Assembly: GCF_004122095.1 (NCBI RefSeq)
Contig: NZ_SAWZ01000003.1
Location: forward strand, 248,001 to 312,000
Direction: 5' to 3'
Source: Pseudoxanthomonas composti
GTDB taxonomy: Bacteria; Pseudomonadota; Gammaproteobacteria; Xanthomonadales; Xanthomonadaceae
Length of the DNA stretch: 64,000 bases
In this document: positions 1 through 8,446 of the stretch, piece by piece
Layout: every line of letters starts with the position of its first letter
Numbering within the stretch: the first letter of the stretch is position 1
Program-made: the position numbers and the translations under genes
Notes under the pieces: model-generated
What the model was told of the DNA's origin: nothing
The model's input: only the letters and a program-made list of their open reading frames with translations
Database searches by the model: none

Positions 1-1697
1 TACTTGCGGCCCGCCTCGCGCGTGGCTGGCGCGTAGAACTTGCCCCACACCGTGCCGGCGCCGTGCTTGGAGGGGATCTGCACGATCTGCGGCTGGATCC
101 AGTCGCGCGCCTTGAACGCCGCGCTGCGGGTGTCGGTGAGCACGCGCGCCTCGCCGCCGGCGGCCGGCACCACGGCCAGCTGCGTGGGCAGGTAGCTGCG
201 CGAGTACTCCACCAGCAGCTGGCGACCATCGGGCGAGGTCTGGAAGCTTTCCACGCCCTGCAGCGCGGTCAGCTCGCGTACCTGGCCACCGTCCACGCCC
301 ACGTTGCAGACCTCGTAGCGGCCCGGCTGCTGGCGATTGCACAGGAAGTTGAAGCTGCGCCCATCGGCCGACAGCTCCGGCATCGAGGCCTCCCACTTGC
401 CCGAGGTCAGCGCGCGGGCGCGGCCGCGCTCGCCGGCCACGTACAGGTGCGCGTATCCGCTTTCCTCGGACAGCAGCCACAGCGTGCGGTTGTCGCCCAG
501 CCAGCCGAAATCGTTGAAGCCCCAGTTGATCCAGGCCTCGTCGGTCAGACGGTGGCGCGAGGCCAGGGTGGCCTTGTCCAGGTCCACGCTGGCGATCCAG
601 CGGTCCTTGTTGTCGATGGCGCGCACCAGCACGGCCACGTTGCGGCCGTCGTTGCTCCAGCGGATCGCCGGACCCTCGCGGTCGGCTTCGATGCGCACGG
701 CGCGTTCCCCCTGCATCGGCTCCTGCCCGGCGGCCTTGCGCAGCTGGGCCAGCGGGTCGCGGTCGATGCCGGGCAGGGCATCGAACTTCAGCTCGCGCGC
801 GCCGGCGTTGGCCAGGTCCACCAGCCACAGGCGGTTGGGCAGCGGCAAGTTGCGGCCGACACGGGTGCGGACTTCTTGGAATTCCTCGTAGCCGGACTCG
901 GTGACGTACTTGGGCATCTTGCCGGCCTGGCCGGCACCGCCGTTCTTCTCCTGCGTCACCACCAGCAGCCAGCGGCCGTCGGGCGAGAGCGCGCTGCCTT
1001 CGATGCTGAGCTTGTTGCCCAGGTAGACGGTGGCGGGGGCCTGGCTGGCGTCAGCCTTGCGCCAGGCCTGCTGCTGCTCGCGCACGGCCTCGCGCTTGGC
1101 GCGATCCTCGGCCAGGGTCTTGAGCACACGCAGCTGGTAAGCGCGCAAGGCGTCCTTGGACGGGGCGGCCGGGTCGTTCTCGGCCTTCACTTCCGCGGCC
1201 TGGGCGACCACGCCGCCGGGCCACCAGCGGTACCACTGCGGCCCCACGCGCCAGGCCAGGCCGCCGTCGGTGGTGAACTGCGGCTGCTCCGCCTCCTGGT
1301 TGGCGCGGGTCAGCTGGGTCAGCGCGCCGCTGCGCAGATCGCGGATGAAGATGTTGCCGTCGCGCACGAAGGCCATGCGCTGGCGGCTGCTGTCGTACAC
1401 CGGCGCCTGGCCTTCCAGCGTGCCGCGCTGGTCGTCGGCCACGCGTGCGGCCGCACCGCCGCCCAGGTCCTGGCGGAAGGTGTCGCGCACCGGGCTGCCG
1501 TCGCGCTTGAGCGCGTATTGCACGTGGCGGCTGTCCCAGCTCCAGGTCGCCTCTTCCACCGGCGGGCCGATCCATTCCGGGTCGGCCATGACCTGCTCGA
1601 TCGTCAGCGGCGCGGTCTGCGCGGTCGCGGTGGGAACCAGGGCGGGCGAGGCCAGCAGGGCGGCCGCCAGCAGGGCGACAGGCAGGACAGGGCGCAT
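1..1697 (-). CDS. S9 family peptidase (DPP IV / prolyl oligopeptidase type), C-terminus cut by window edge
   Basis: This secreted serine peptidase would remove dipeptides or short peptides in the periplasm. The ATG at 1697 is followed by a typical signal peptide (MRPVLPVALLAAALLA, then a cut near ATAQ). About 565 residues are visible and read as the N-terminal beta-propeller of the DPP IV branch, with repeats such as 'SPDGRWLLVV', 'WSNDGRNVAV' and 'SADGRSFNFL'. The alpha/beta-hydrolase domain with Ser-Asp-His would lie beyond position 1, so the catalytic residues cannot be checked here. A weak GGA Shine-Dalgarno lies 6 nt before the start. A long inverted repeat separates it from the cytochrome gene upstream, so it is probably transcribed on its own. 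The family is clear; the substrate is not. Confidence 0.9.
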   Translation of the reverse strand, partial: MRPVLPVALLAAALLASPALVPTATAQTAPLTIEQVMADPEWIGPPVEEATWSWDSRHVQYALKRDGSPVRDTFRQDLGGGAAARVADDQRGTLEGQAPVYDSSRQRMAFVRDGNIFIRDLRSGALTQLTRANQEAEQPQFTTDGGLAWRVGPQWYRWWPGGVVAQAAEVKAENDPAAPSKDALRAYQLRVLKTLAEDRAKREAVREQQQAWRKADASQAPATVYLGNKLSIEGSALSPDGRWLLVVTQEKNGGAGQAGKMPKYVTESGYEEFQEVRTRVGRNLPLPNRLWLVDLANAGARELKFDALPGIDRDPLAQLRKAAGQEPMQGERAVRIEADREGPAIRWSNDGRNVAVLVRAIDNKDRWIASVDLDKATLASRHRLTDEAWINWGFNDFGWLGDNRTLWLLSEESGYAHLYVAGERGRARALTSGKWEASMPELSADGRSFNFLCNRQQPGRYEVCNVGVDGGQVRELTALQGVESFQTSPDGRQLLVEYSRSYLPTQLAVVPAAGGEARVLTDTRSAAFKARDWIQPQIVQIPSKHGAGTVWGKFYAPATREAGRK

Positions 1698-1782
1698 CGG
1701 TGATCCGTGTTGCGGGGGTGAAGGCCGCAAAGGGTAGCAGCCACCTCGGCGAGGCGGCTGTTCCGATGGTCATGGTGGAGGG

Positions 1783-1872
1783 AGGAACGAGCGTGGAGGA
1801 ACGAGGAACGAGTGGAAGCGGCCGGCGAAGTCCTCGCCCTCACTCGTTCCTCGTTCCTCTCCACTCGTTCCT
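1783..1872. repeat. Long inverted repeat, GAACGAG subfamily, copy 1
   Basis: The arms at 1783-1814 and 1841-1872 are 32 nt each and complementary except for about three positions, with a 26-nt spacer. Each arm contains tandem GGAACGAG units. The element lies just past the stop of the leftward cytochrome c gene and before the S9 peptidase start. As RNA it would fold into a very long stem and could terminate or protect the oxidase/cytochrome transcript. Related elements lie at 35334, 40836 and 58050. Confidence 0.85.
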
Positions 1873-1885
1873 TCCCCAATCCCCC

Positions 1886-2329
1886 TCACTCCCCCGCCGC
1901 CCGGCGCAGCTCCGCCACATCCGCCGCGCTGATGCGGTCCTCGTAGCGATTGCCGAAGTGCGTGCGCAGGTAGTTGGTGACATCGGCCACCTGCGCATCG
2001 GTCAGGGCCACGCCACGGGTCTGCGCCAGCTGCGCCGGGGTCACGCCGAAGGCCGGCATGTTCTTGCGCCCCTGCAGGATGGTCATGGCCACGTAGTGCG
2101 GCGAGGCCAGCGTCGGGTTGCCGGCCAGTGCCGGGTAATGGCCGACCTGGCTGGCGCCCTGGCCTTCGGGCATGTGGCAGCCCTGGCAGACATGGCGGTA
2201 GATGGTGGCGCCATCGGCCTTGCTGAACTGGCCGGTGCTCTGCATGGCGAAGGCCTCATCGGCATGGCTGGCCGGCTGCACCGCCAGCAGGACCAGGGCC
2301 AGGCCCGAGGGAAGCAAGCCACGCCTCAT
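1886..2329 (-). CDS. Secreted class I c-type cytochrome, partner of adjacent flavin oxidase (copy A)
   Basis: This is a 147-residue monohaem cytochrome c with a signal peptide (MRRGLLPSGLALVLLAV, cut near SHA-DEA). Haem is attached at CQGCH (residues 48-52), and the likely sixth ligand is Met91 in 'NMPAFG'. It is probably a periplasmic electron carrier that reoxidises the flavin of the upstream amine oxidase and passes electrons to the respiratory chain. The start overlaps the oxidase stop (ATGA at 2326-2329) and has GGGAG upstream, so the pair is translationally coupled. A paralogous pair of exactly the same lengths follows at 4033-6095. The role is inferred from coupling, not shown. Confidence 0.9.
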   Translation of the reverse strand: MRRGLLPSGLALVLLAVQPASHADEAFAMQSTGQFSKADGATIYRHVCQGCHMPEGQGASQVGHYPALAGNPTLASPHYVAMTILQGRKNMPAFGVTPAQLAQTRGVALTDAQVADVTNYLRTHFGNRYEDRISAADVAELRRAAGE

Positions 2330-3933
2330 GATTTGGCTCCCGCGACAACACGCTGGTGGATGCGCTCGATGGCATCCAGCGCCGAGGTGATCGATCCTTC
2401 CTGCCAGCCGCCCAGGAACGAGGCATGCTCGCCAGCCAGGGCGATGCGGCCATCGATCTGGCACAGGTCGTCGTAGTGCTTCTCGCGGGCTTCCTCGGTC
2501 CAGATGCCGGCGCAGCCCTGGGTGAAGGGCGAGCGGTGCCAGGCCACGGAGATGCCGTTCTCGAATTCCTGCTTGTACTGCGGATGGATCTGGCTGCCGT
2601 ATTCCACCGCCTTGGCCACGCGTTCGGCCGGTGCCATGGAGGTGAACTCGGCCGAGTTGAGGCTGCCATAGGTGAAGGCGCCCAGCAGCACCCCCTTGCC
2701 GCGGCTGTAGTAGTCGCAGCTGGGGTAGGAAATGTGGGTGATGGGCAGGCCGGTGTAGGTGATGCCGCCGTAGATCTGCTCGTCCTCTTCCCAGAAGCGG
2801 CGCTTGAACTGCAGGCCGATCTTGACCGAGGCGCTGTACGGCACCGCGGCGATCGCTGCCTCCATCTTCGGCCCGACGTTGATCGGCAGCTGGCTCAGGA
2901 TCGACAGCGGGATCGTGCACAGGCACCAGTCCGCGCGCGCGGTCTGGGTGCTGCCCGGGCTGGCCGTATCCTCGTAGCTGACGCTCACCCCGCGCGCATC
3001 CTGCTGGATCGCGGTGACCTTGGCGCCGTACTGGATCAGCGCGCCCAGTTCGCGGCCGAAGGCCTTGCCGATCATGCCCATGCCGCCGACCGGCTGGAAC
3101 ATGGTGGTCTGCCACTCGTAGGTCTCACCCGGCAGCAGGCCGGCCCAGGTGTTGGAATCGAGGATCTCGCCCAGCCCCAGGGGATCGGAGAACCGCGGCC
3201 GCGCCGACAGACCGCCGGATGGGTCCTTCAGATAACCGCGGCGCGCATTGCTGGCCTCGCCCGTGCGGTAGGCGTAACGCTGGTCCAGGGCGCCCCATTG
3301 CCGCAGCGACTCCAGCAGCTTCTCCTGGTCCTCGCGCGTGACCTGCGCATCCAGTGCGCGCTGCTGCAGCGACTTGGCCAGCAGTTCGGCCACATGTCCG
3401 TGATAGTCGGCTCGGATGGCACGGAAGCGCTGCGGCCTGCCGCCGAAGTGCGCCGGGCTGTGCATGAAGGCGTTGTAGTTGACCTGAATGAAGGGCTCCA
3501 CGGCCACGCCCAGGCGCCGGCAGTAGCCCAGCACCGCGGTGTGGTGGTGCGGGATGCGCCAGGGCCCGGGATTGACGTACAGGCCCTCATCGAACTCGCA
3601 GCGCTGGGTGGCCCCGCCCAGTTCGGTGTAGGTGTCGCCGCCGTACAGGCTCCAGTTGCGGCCACCGGGGCGCTGGTTGTACTCCAGCACCTTGACCGTA
3701 TAGCCGGCATCGCGCAGCTCCATCGCCGCGGCCATGCCGGCCACGCCGGCGCCCAGCACCAGCACCGAGGTGCCCTTGGGCGCGCCCTGCAGCTTGACCG
3801 GACCCTTGTAGGGCGAAGGGCCGGCCAAGCCCAGCGAGGTCATGGCCGCATACATCGCCGCGCCACCGGCGCTGACGCCGATCATCTGCAGCAGTTCGCG
3901 ACGGCTCATCGAGGGACGGCTTGGGTCCTGCAT
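2326..3933 (-). CDS. Tat-exported flavin amine oxidase (monoamine oxidase family), copy A
   Basis: This 535-residue FAD enzyme belongs to the flavin monoamine oxidase / L-amino acid oxidase superfamily. It begins with a twin-arginine signal (SRRELL at residues 10-15, then a mildly hydrophobic stretch), so folded holoenzyme should be exported. The dinucleotide fold is GAGVAG (61-66) with Glu84 ending beta-2, followed by 'RPGGRNWSLYGG'. The C-terminal FAD-contact region is 'LAGEHASFLGGWQEG'. It would oxidise a primary amine or amino acid to an imine. Coupling to a cytochrome c suggests it works as a dehydrogenase rather than releasing peroxide. The start at 3933 is backed by AGGAG 6 nt upstream. 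The substrate is unknown. About two-thirds of residues match the copy at 4488-6095 by eye. Confidence 0.9.
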   Translation of the reverse strand: MQDPSRPSMSRRELLQMIGVSAGGAAMYAAMTSLGLAGPSPYKGPVKLQGAPKGTSVLVLGAGVAGMAAAMELRDAGYTVKVLEYNQRPGGRNWSLYGGDTYTELGGATQRCEFDEGLYVNPGPWRIPHHHTAVLGYCRRLGVAVEPFIQVNYNAFMHSPAHFGGRPQRFRAIRADYHGHVAELLAKSLQQRALDAQVTREDQEKLLESLRQWGALDQRYAYRTGEASNARRGYLKDPSGGLSARPRFSDPLGLGEILDSNTWAGLLPGETYEWQTTMFQPVGGMGMIGKAFGRELGALIQYGAKVTAIQQDARGVSVSYEDTASPGSTQTARADWCLCTIPLSILSQLPINVGPKMEAAIAAVPYSASVKIGLQFKRRFWEEDEQIYGGITYTGLPITHISYPSCDYYSRGKGVLLGAFTYGSLNSAEFTSMAPAERVAKAVEYGSQIHPQYKQEFENGISVAWHRSPFTQGCAGIWTEEAREKHYDDLCQIDGRIALAGEHASFLGGWQEGSITSALDAIERIHQRVVAGAKS

Positions 3934-4032
3934 GCAAGGCTCCTGGCGGGTGGGAAGAAGCTGGCTGCGGTGCTGGCGCGCTGCGCGGACAAAGGTGCGG
4001 CATGCGGCGGCGCGATGGACCGCCGCGCGCGC

Positions 4033-4476
4033 TCAGTCGCCGCGCAGGGCGGCCACGTCCGATGCGCTGAGGTTGTCCTGGTAGTGGTTGCCGAAGTGCG
4101 TGCGCAGGTAGTTGGTCACCTCGGCGATCTGCTTGTCGGTCAGGCCGACGTTGCGCATGTCGTTGGCGTATTTTTCGCCACGCCCGAAGGCCGGCATGTT
4201 CTTGCGGCCCTGCATGACCGTCAGCGCCACGTACTGCGGCGAGACCAGGGTGGGGTTATCGACGAAGCCGGGGTAGTAACCGACCTGCCGTGCCCCTTTG
4301 CCGTCGGCCATGTGGCAGCCCTGGCAGACCTGGGTGTAGATGCCGGCGCCATCGAGCCGGGACAGGTCCGCGGCGGTGTGCAGGGGCTCGGCTTCGTCGG
4401 CGAGCACGGGCAAGGCCAAGGCAAGCCCCAGCGTCGCAGCCAGGGAGGCGAAGCGGATCGTGCGCATGCGGTTCAT
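4033..4476 (-). CDS. Secreted class I c-type cytochrome, partner of adjacent flavin oxidase (copy B)
   Basis: This is the paralogue of the cytochrome at 1886-2329, also 147 residues. It has a signal peptide (MNRMRTIRFASLAATLGLALALPVLA in outline), haem-binding CQGCH at 51-55 and Met94 in 'NMPAFG'. It differs from copy A by a short insert ('RGEKYANDMR') after the Met ligand. I chose the ATG at 4476 because GAGGAG lies 8 nt upstream. An in-frame ATG at 4491 that overlaps the oxidase stop (ATGA) is the alternative and would add five residues. It probably acts as periplasmic electron acceptor for the oxidase encoded just upstream. Confidence 0.9.
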   Translation of the reverse strand: MNRMRTIRFASLAATLGLALALPVLADEAEPLHTAADLSRLDGAGIYTQVCQGCHMADGKGARQVGYYPGFVDNPTLVSPQYVALTVMQGRKNMPAFGRGEKYANDMRNVGLTDKQIAEVTNYLRTHFGNHYQDNLSASDVAALRGD

Positions 4477-4487
4477 CGGCGTACTCC

Positions 4488-6095
4488 TCATGGACGTGCG
4501 CCTGCCAGCACATGCTGGTGCAGGCGCCCGATGGCGTCGTGGGCCGAGGTGATGGCCCCTTCCATCCACGCCGGGATGTAGGAGGCGTGCTCGCCCGCCA
4601 GGGCGATGCGGCCATCGATCTGGCACAGGTTGTCGTAGTGCTCGGCGCGGGTGTCCTCGGTCCAGCGGCCGGCGCAGCCCTGGGTGAAGGGCACGCGGTG
4701 CCAGGCCACGGCGATGCCGTTGTCGAATTCGGCGCGGTACTGCGGATGGATGCGGCTGCCGTACTCCAGCGCGGCCTCGATACGCTGCTCCGGCGTCATC
4801 GAGGTCAGCTCCACCGCGCCCTGGCCGCCGGCATACGCACCCAGCAGCACGCCCTTGCCATCGCTGAAGTAGTCCGTGGCCGGATAGGCGATGCTGCGGA
4901 TCGGCGTGTCGGTGTAGCTGATGCCGCCATAGATGCGCTCGTCCTGCTCCCAGAAGCGGCGCTTGAACTGCAGGCCGACCTTGACCGAGGCGTTGTAGGG
5001 CACGGCCGAGATCGCCGCTTCCATCTTCGGCCCGACGTTGATCGGCAGCTGGCTCAGGATCGACAGCGGCAGCGTGCACAGGCACCAGTCCGCGCGCTCG
5101 GTCAGGGTGCTGCCCGGTGCGGCCAGGTCCTCGTAGGAGACGGTGACGCCGCTGGCATCCTGGCGGATCTCGGTGATCTTGCTGCGATAGCGGATCACCT
5201 CGCCCAGGGCCTTGCCGAAGGTCTTGCCGATCATGCCCATGCCGCCGACCGGCTGGAACATGGTGGTCTGCATCTCGTAGTTCTCGCCGGCCACCAGTCC
5301 CGACCACGCATCGGCGCTGAGCATGTCCTGCAGCGTCAGCGGCTGGGACGGGATCGGTCGCGCGCTCAGGCCGCCGCCCGGGTCCTTTTCGAAACCGCGG
5401 CGATTGCTGCTGGCCGTGCCCTTGACGTAGCGGTGGTCCTTGCCCAGCGCGCCCCAGCTGCGCAGGCCTTCCAAGAGCTTTTCGCGGTCCTCGCCGGTGA
5501 CGGCGGCCTCCAGCGCGTTCTGCTGGATCGCCTTGGACAGCAGTTCGGCGATATGGCCCTGGGCATCGGCCTTGATAGTGCGCAGCCGCTGCGGCTTGCC
5601 GCCGAAGGCCTGGCTGTTGTGCAGGAAGGCGTTGTAGTTGACCTGGATGAAGGGCTCCAGCTTGACCCCCAGCATCTTGCAGGTGTCCAGCACGGCGTGG
5701 TGGTGGTACGGGATGCGCCAGGGGCCGGGGTTGAGATACAGCCCCTTGTCGAACCGGCAATGCTGGGTGGCGCCGCCGAGCTCGGTGTAGGTGTCCCCGC
5801 CGTACAGGCTCCAGTTGCGGCCGCCGGCGCGATCGTTGTACTCCAGGATCTTTACCTTGTAGCCGGCCTTGCGCAGCTCCCACGCCGCGGTCATGCCGGC
5901 CAGCCCCGCACCGAGGATCAGCACCGAGGTGCCGGCCCTGGGGCGTCCTTCCAGCTTGATCGGACCGGTATAGCTGGACTCGGCGGCGAAGCCGAGCTGG
6001 ATCATCGCCTGGTACATGGCCGCACCACCGGCGCTCAGGCCGATCATGCGCAGCAGTTCGCGGCGGCTGGGCGAGGGATTGGAAGCGTCTGGCAT
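4488..6095 (-). CDS. Tat-exported flavin amine oxidase (monoamine oxidase family), copy B
   Basis: This 535-residue paralogue has exactly the length of copy A at 2326-3933. It has the Tat motif SRRELL (10-15), the FAD fold GAGLAGMTAA, 'RAGGRNWSLYGG' and the C-terminal 'LAGEHASYIPAWMEG'. Conservation is highest in the FAD core and in 'VNYNAFLH', 'FQPVGGMGMIGK' and 'PLSILSQLPINVGPKMEAAI'. The ends and the segment near 215-250 differ more. That pattern fits an old tandem duplication with possible substrate divergence. The start at 6095 has a modest GAG upstream. The gene is divergent from the secreted RidA-like gene at 6382, about 290 nt away, which fits a shared imine chemistry. Confidence 0.9.
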   Translation of the reverse strand: MPDASNPSPSRRELLRMIGLSAGGAAMYQAMIQLGFAAESSYTGPIKLEGRPRAGTSVLILGAGLAGMTAAWELRKAGYKVKILEYNDRAGGRNWSLYGGDTYTELGGATQHCRFDKGLYLNPGPWRIPYHHHAVLDTCKMLGVKLEPFIQVNYNAFLHNSQAFGGKPQRLRTIKADAQGHIAELLSKAIQQNALEAAVTGEDREKLLEGLRSWGALGKDHRYVKGTASSNRRGFEKDPGGGLSARPIPSQPLTLQDMLSADAWSGLVAGENYEMQTTMFQPVGGMGMIGKTFGKALGEVIRYRSKITEIRQDASGVTVSYEDLAAPGSTLTERADWCLCTLPLSILSQLPINVGPKMEAAISAVPYNASVKVGLQFKRRFWEQDERIYGGISYTDTPIRSIAYPATDYFSDGKGVLLGAYAGGQGAVELTSMTPEQRIEAALEYGSRIHPQYRAEFDNGIAVAWHRVPFTQGCAGRWTEDTRAEHYDNLCQIDGRIALAGEHASYIPAWMEGAITSAHDAIGRLHQHVLAGARP

Positions 6096-6381
6096 TGCGG
6101 TCTCGTGTTGCGGCGTGATCGTGCAGCGCGGTGTCGTCGGACCGGACGCTGCGGCAGCGGCATGCGTCGTGCGGCCGCGCAGGTTGCATCCTCGCGCGTG
6201 CGCGGCCACCGCATGGCCGGCGCGAGGGGTGGGGCCGGCGTGCGTGGGTAGTGCCGGGATGGTTGCGATTGAAAGCAGGAAGGCGCGCCGCGCGGCTTGC
6301 ACGATGGTCACGCGACAGGCGTCGCACACGCCCACGATGCGCGCTTATGCTGCGGCGACCTTTCCCGCGCTGGAGTCTTCG

Positions 6382-6882
6382 ATGGCCGCTGTCCGTCTTG
6401 CCTTGCTGTCCCTGCCGCTGTTGCTGTGCACCGCCGCTGCGGCGCAGGCCGCCGAGGTGAAGCGTCATCTGGATCCGGCCGGCAAGTCCTCCATCGCGCG
6501 TGCGGTCGAAGTGCCCGCGGACAAGACGGTGATCTATCTGAGCGGCGCTGTCCCCGGCGTTTCCGATCCCAAGGCGCCGAAGGATTCGCTGCAGGCCTAC
6601 GGCGACACCAAGACGCAGACCCTGAGCGTGCTGGCGCAGATCGACAAGCAGCTCAAGTCCTTAGGGCTGACCATGGGCGATGTGGTGAAGATGCAGGCCT
6701 TCCTGGTCGGCGGTCCGGAGACCGGCGGCAAGATGGATTCGGAGGGCTATCGCGCCGCCTATGCCGAATACTTCGGCACCCAGGCCCAGCCCAACCTGCC
6801 GGCGCGCTCGACCCTGCAGATCGCCGGCCTGGCCAATCCGGCCTTCCGCGTGGAGATCGAGGTGGTGGCCGTGCGCCCCTGA
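6382..6882 (+). CDS. Secreted RidA/YjgF-family protein (probable periplasmic imine deaminase)
   Basis: This is a 166-residue RidA-family protein with a signal peptide (MAAVRLALLSLPLLLCTAAA, cut near AQA-AEV), which is unusual for the mostly cytosolic core family. The catalytic arginine of RidA enzymes corresponds to Arg142 in 'LPARSTLQIAGL', followed by the family's 'FRVEIEVVAV' end, so hydrolytic deamination of imines/enamines is plausible. Flavin amine oxidases release imines, and two exported ones are encoded divergently just upstream. I infer that this protein clears their products in the periplasm. GGAG lies about 8 nt before the ATG. A longer reading frame exists upstream, but the signal peptide and ribosome site fix this start. 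Confidence 0.9.
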   Translation: MAAVRLALLSLPLLLCTAAAAQAAEVKRHLDPAGKSSIARAVEVPADKTVIYLSGAVPGVSDPKAPKDSLQAYGDTKTQTLSVLAQIDKQLKSLGLTMGDVVKMQAFLVGGPETGGKMDSEGYRAAYAEYFGTQAQPNLPARSTLQIAGLANPAFRVEIEVVAVRP

Positions 6883-7046
6883 GTGCGCGGTCCGCGGCCA
6901 TGTGCGTGGCGGTCGGCCACGGCCGCTGCCTGCCCGCTGCCCGCCGCGGGCAAACTTGCCTTTCACGACGCCCAGCGGCCAAGCTAGGCCCCTGATGTGC
7001 TCCGCGCAGCATGCTGCGGAGCGGTTTCCAGGGAACTTGCTACGAC

Positions 7047-8396
7047 ATGTCGGCCGTCATCCATGCTCCGTCCGCGCCCGCGGTCCAGATCACCTTGGGC
7101 GTGGGCGATCCTGCGCGCCTGATCGCCATCGACCGCGGCCAGCCCATCGATGTGGCCACCTTCCACGCGCATGTGCGCGGTGTCGCGGCCCTGCTGCCGC
7201 ACGGCCAGCACGCGGTGAACCTGTGCGAGAACCGCTACCGCTTCATCGTCGCCCTGTGCGCGGTGGCGCTGCGCGGGCAGATCACGCTGCTGCCGCCTTC
7301 GCGCGCACCGGCGGTGGTGGCCGAGGCGATGGCGCGCCACGCCGATAGCTGGGCGCTGGGCGATGAGGCCATCGAGCAGGCGCCTGCGCGCTACCTGCGC
7401 CTGCCCGAGACCCTGCCGATGGCTGATGGTCCGGTCCCGCAGGTGCCGCAGGATGCGCTGGCCGTGATCGGCTTCACCTCCGGCAGCACCGGCCAGCCCA
7501 AGCCCTACCCCAAGACCTGGGCCAGCTTTAGCACCAGCAACCAGCAGAATCTGCGCGCGCTGGCTTCGCTGTGGGCCGGGCAGGTGCCCAGCGTGGTGGC
7601 CACCGTGCCGCCGCAGCACATGTACGGCATGGAGCTGTCGGTGGTGATGCCGCTGCTGTCCGAGGTGGCCATCGATGGCGGCAGGCCGTTCTTTCCCGGC
7701 GATGTGGCCCAGGCGCTGGCCCAGGTGCCGGCGCCGCGGCTGCTGGTGACCACGCCGGTGCATCTGCGCGCGCTGGTGGATTCGGGTGTGCAGCTGCCGC
7801 CGCTGACGGCGATGGTCTCGGCCACCGCGCCGCTGTCCCAGGAACTGGCCCAGGCGGCCGAGGCGCGCTTTGCCGCGCCGGTGATGGAGATGTTCGGCTC
7901 GACCGAGACCTGCATCTTCGCCCACCGCCGCACCGCCATCGACACGCACTGGACGCCGCTGCCGAGCGTGCGCGTGATCCCGCAGCCCGACGGCAGCCTG
8001 GTGCAGGCCGCGCACCTGCCGCAGCCGGTGCCGCTGGCGGACCTGATGGAAGTCGAGCCCGACGGGCGCTTCCGCGTGCGCGGCCGCCAGGCCGACATGC
8101 TGGAGATCGCCGGCAAGCGCGCCTCGGTAGGCGATCTCACCCGCCGCTTGCTGGCTATCCCCGGCGTGCGCGACGGCGTGATGGTGCAGCTGGAGCAGGC
8201 CGACGATGTCGGCGTGCGCCGCATCGCCGCGCTGGTGGTGGCGCCGGAGCTGGACGAAGCCGCCATCCTGGCCGCGCTGCGCCAGGGCGTGGATCCGGTG
8301 TTCCTGCCGCGGCGCATCCGCTTTCTCGGCGCGCTGCCGCGGGCCGAGACCGGCAAGCTGCCGCGCGCGGACGTGTTGAAGCTGCTGGACGCTTGA
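7047..8396 (+). CDS. AMP-binding acyl/aryl adenylating enzyme of the pigment cluster
   Basis: This 449-residue ANL-superfamily enzyme would adenylate an aromatic acid (3- or 4-hydroxybenzoate in xanthomonadin models) and load it onto the cluster ACP. Visible motifs are the P-loop 'FTSGSTGQPK' near residue 145, 'EMFGSTETC' and the hinge region 'GRQADMLEIAGKR'. The catalytic lysine lies near the C-terminus in 'AETGKLPR'. It resembles the AMP ligase found in aryl-polyene clusters. The start at 7047 (MSAVIHAPSAP) is chosen over an in-frame site 36 nt upstream because similarity-like sequence begins there; no strong ribosome site separates them. It opens the pigment locus and is followed 50 nt later by an unknown gene. 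Confidence 0.88.
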   Translation: MSAVIHAPSAPAVQITLGVGDPARLIAIDRGQPIDVATFHAHVRGVAALLPHGQHAVNLCENRYRFIVALCAVALRGQITLLPPSRAPAVVAEAMARHADSWALGDEAIEQAPARYLRLPETLPMADGPVPQVPQDALAVIGFTSGSTGQPKPYPKTWASFSTSNQQNLRALASLWAGQVPSVVATVPPQHMYGMELSVVMPLLSEVAIDGGRPFFPGDVAQALAQVPAPRLLVTTPVHLRALVDSGVQLPPLTAMVSATAPLSQELAQAAEARFAAPVMEMFGSTETCIFAHRRTAIDTHWTPLPSVRVIPQPDGSLVQAAHLPQPVPLADLMEVEPDGRFRVRGRQADMLEIAGKRASVGDLTRRLLAIPGVRDGVMVQLEQADDVGVRRIAALVVAPELDEAAILAALRQGVDPVFLPRRIRFLGALPRAETGKLPRADVLKLLDA

Positions 8397-8446
8397 TCGC
8401 CCGGCGGCGCTGGCCGTGGTCACCCCTCACCGACAGGATGTCGCCC

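Noticed and set aside
63-1703. Long rightward open frame opposite the S9 peptidase
   Set aside because: It is the mirror of a strongly coding leftward frame with signal peptide and propeller motifs; its own translation is compositionally biased (Gly/Ala/Arg/His) and has no domain.
2356-6251. Two long rightward frames (741 and 653 codons) across the oxidase/cytochrome pairs
   Set aside because: They lie opposite two clear FAD enzymes and two CxxCH cytochromes. High GC leaves few stops in the complementary frame.
6016-6381. N-terminal extension of the RidA-like protein
   Set aside because: It is Arg/Ala-rich and overlaps the divergent oxidase gene. The signal peptide and GGAG site place the start at 6382.
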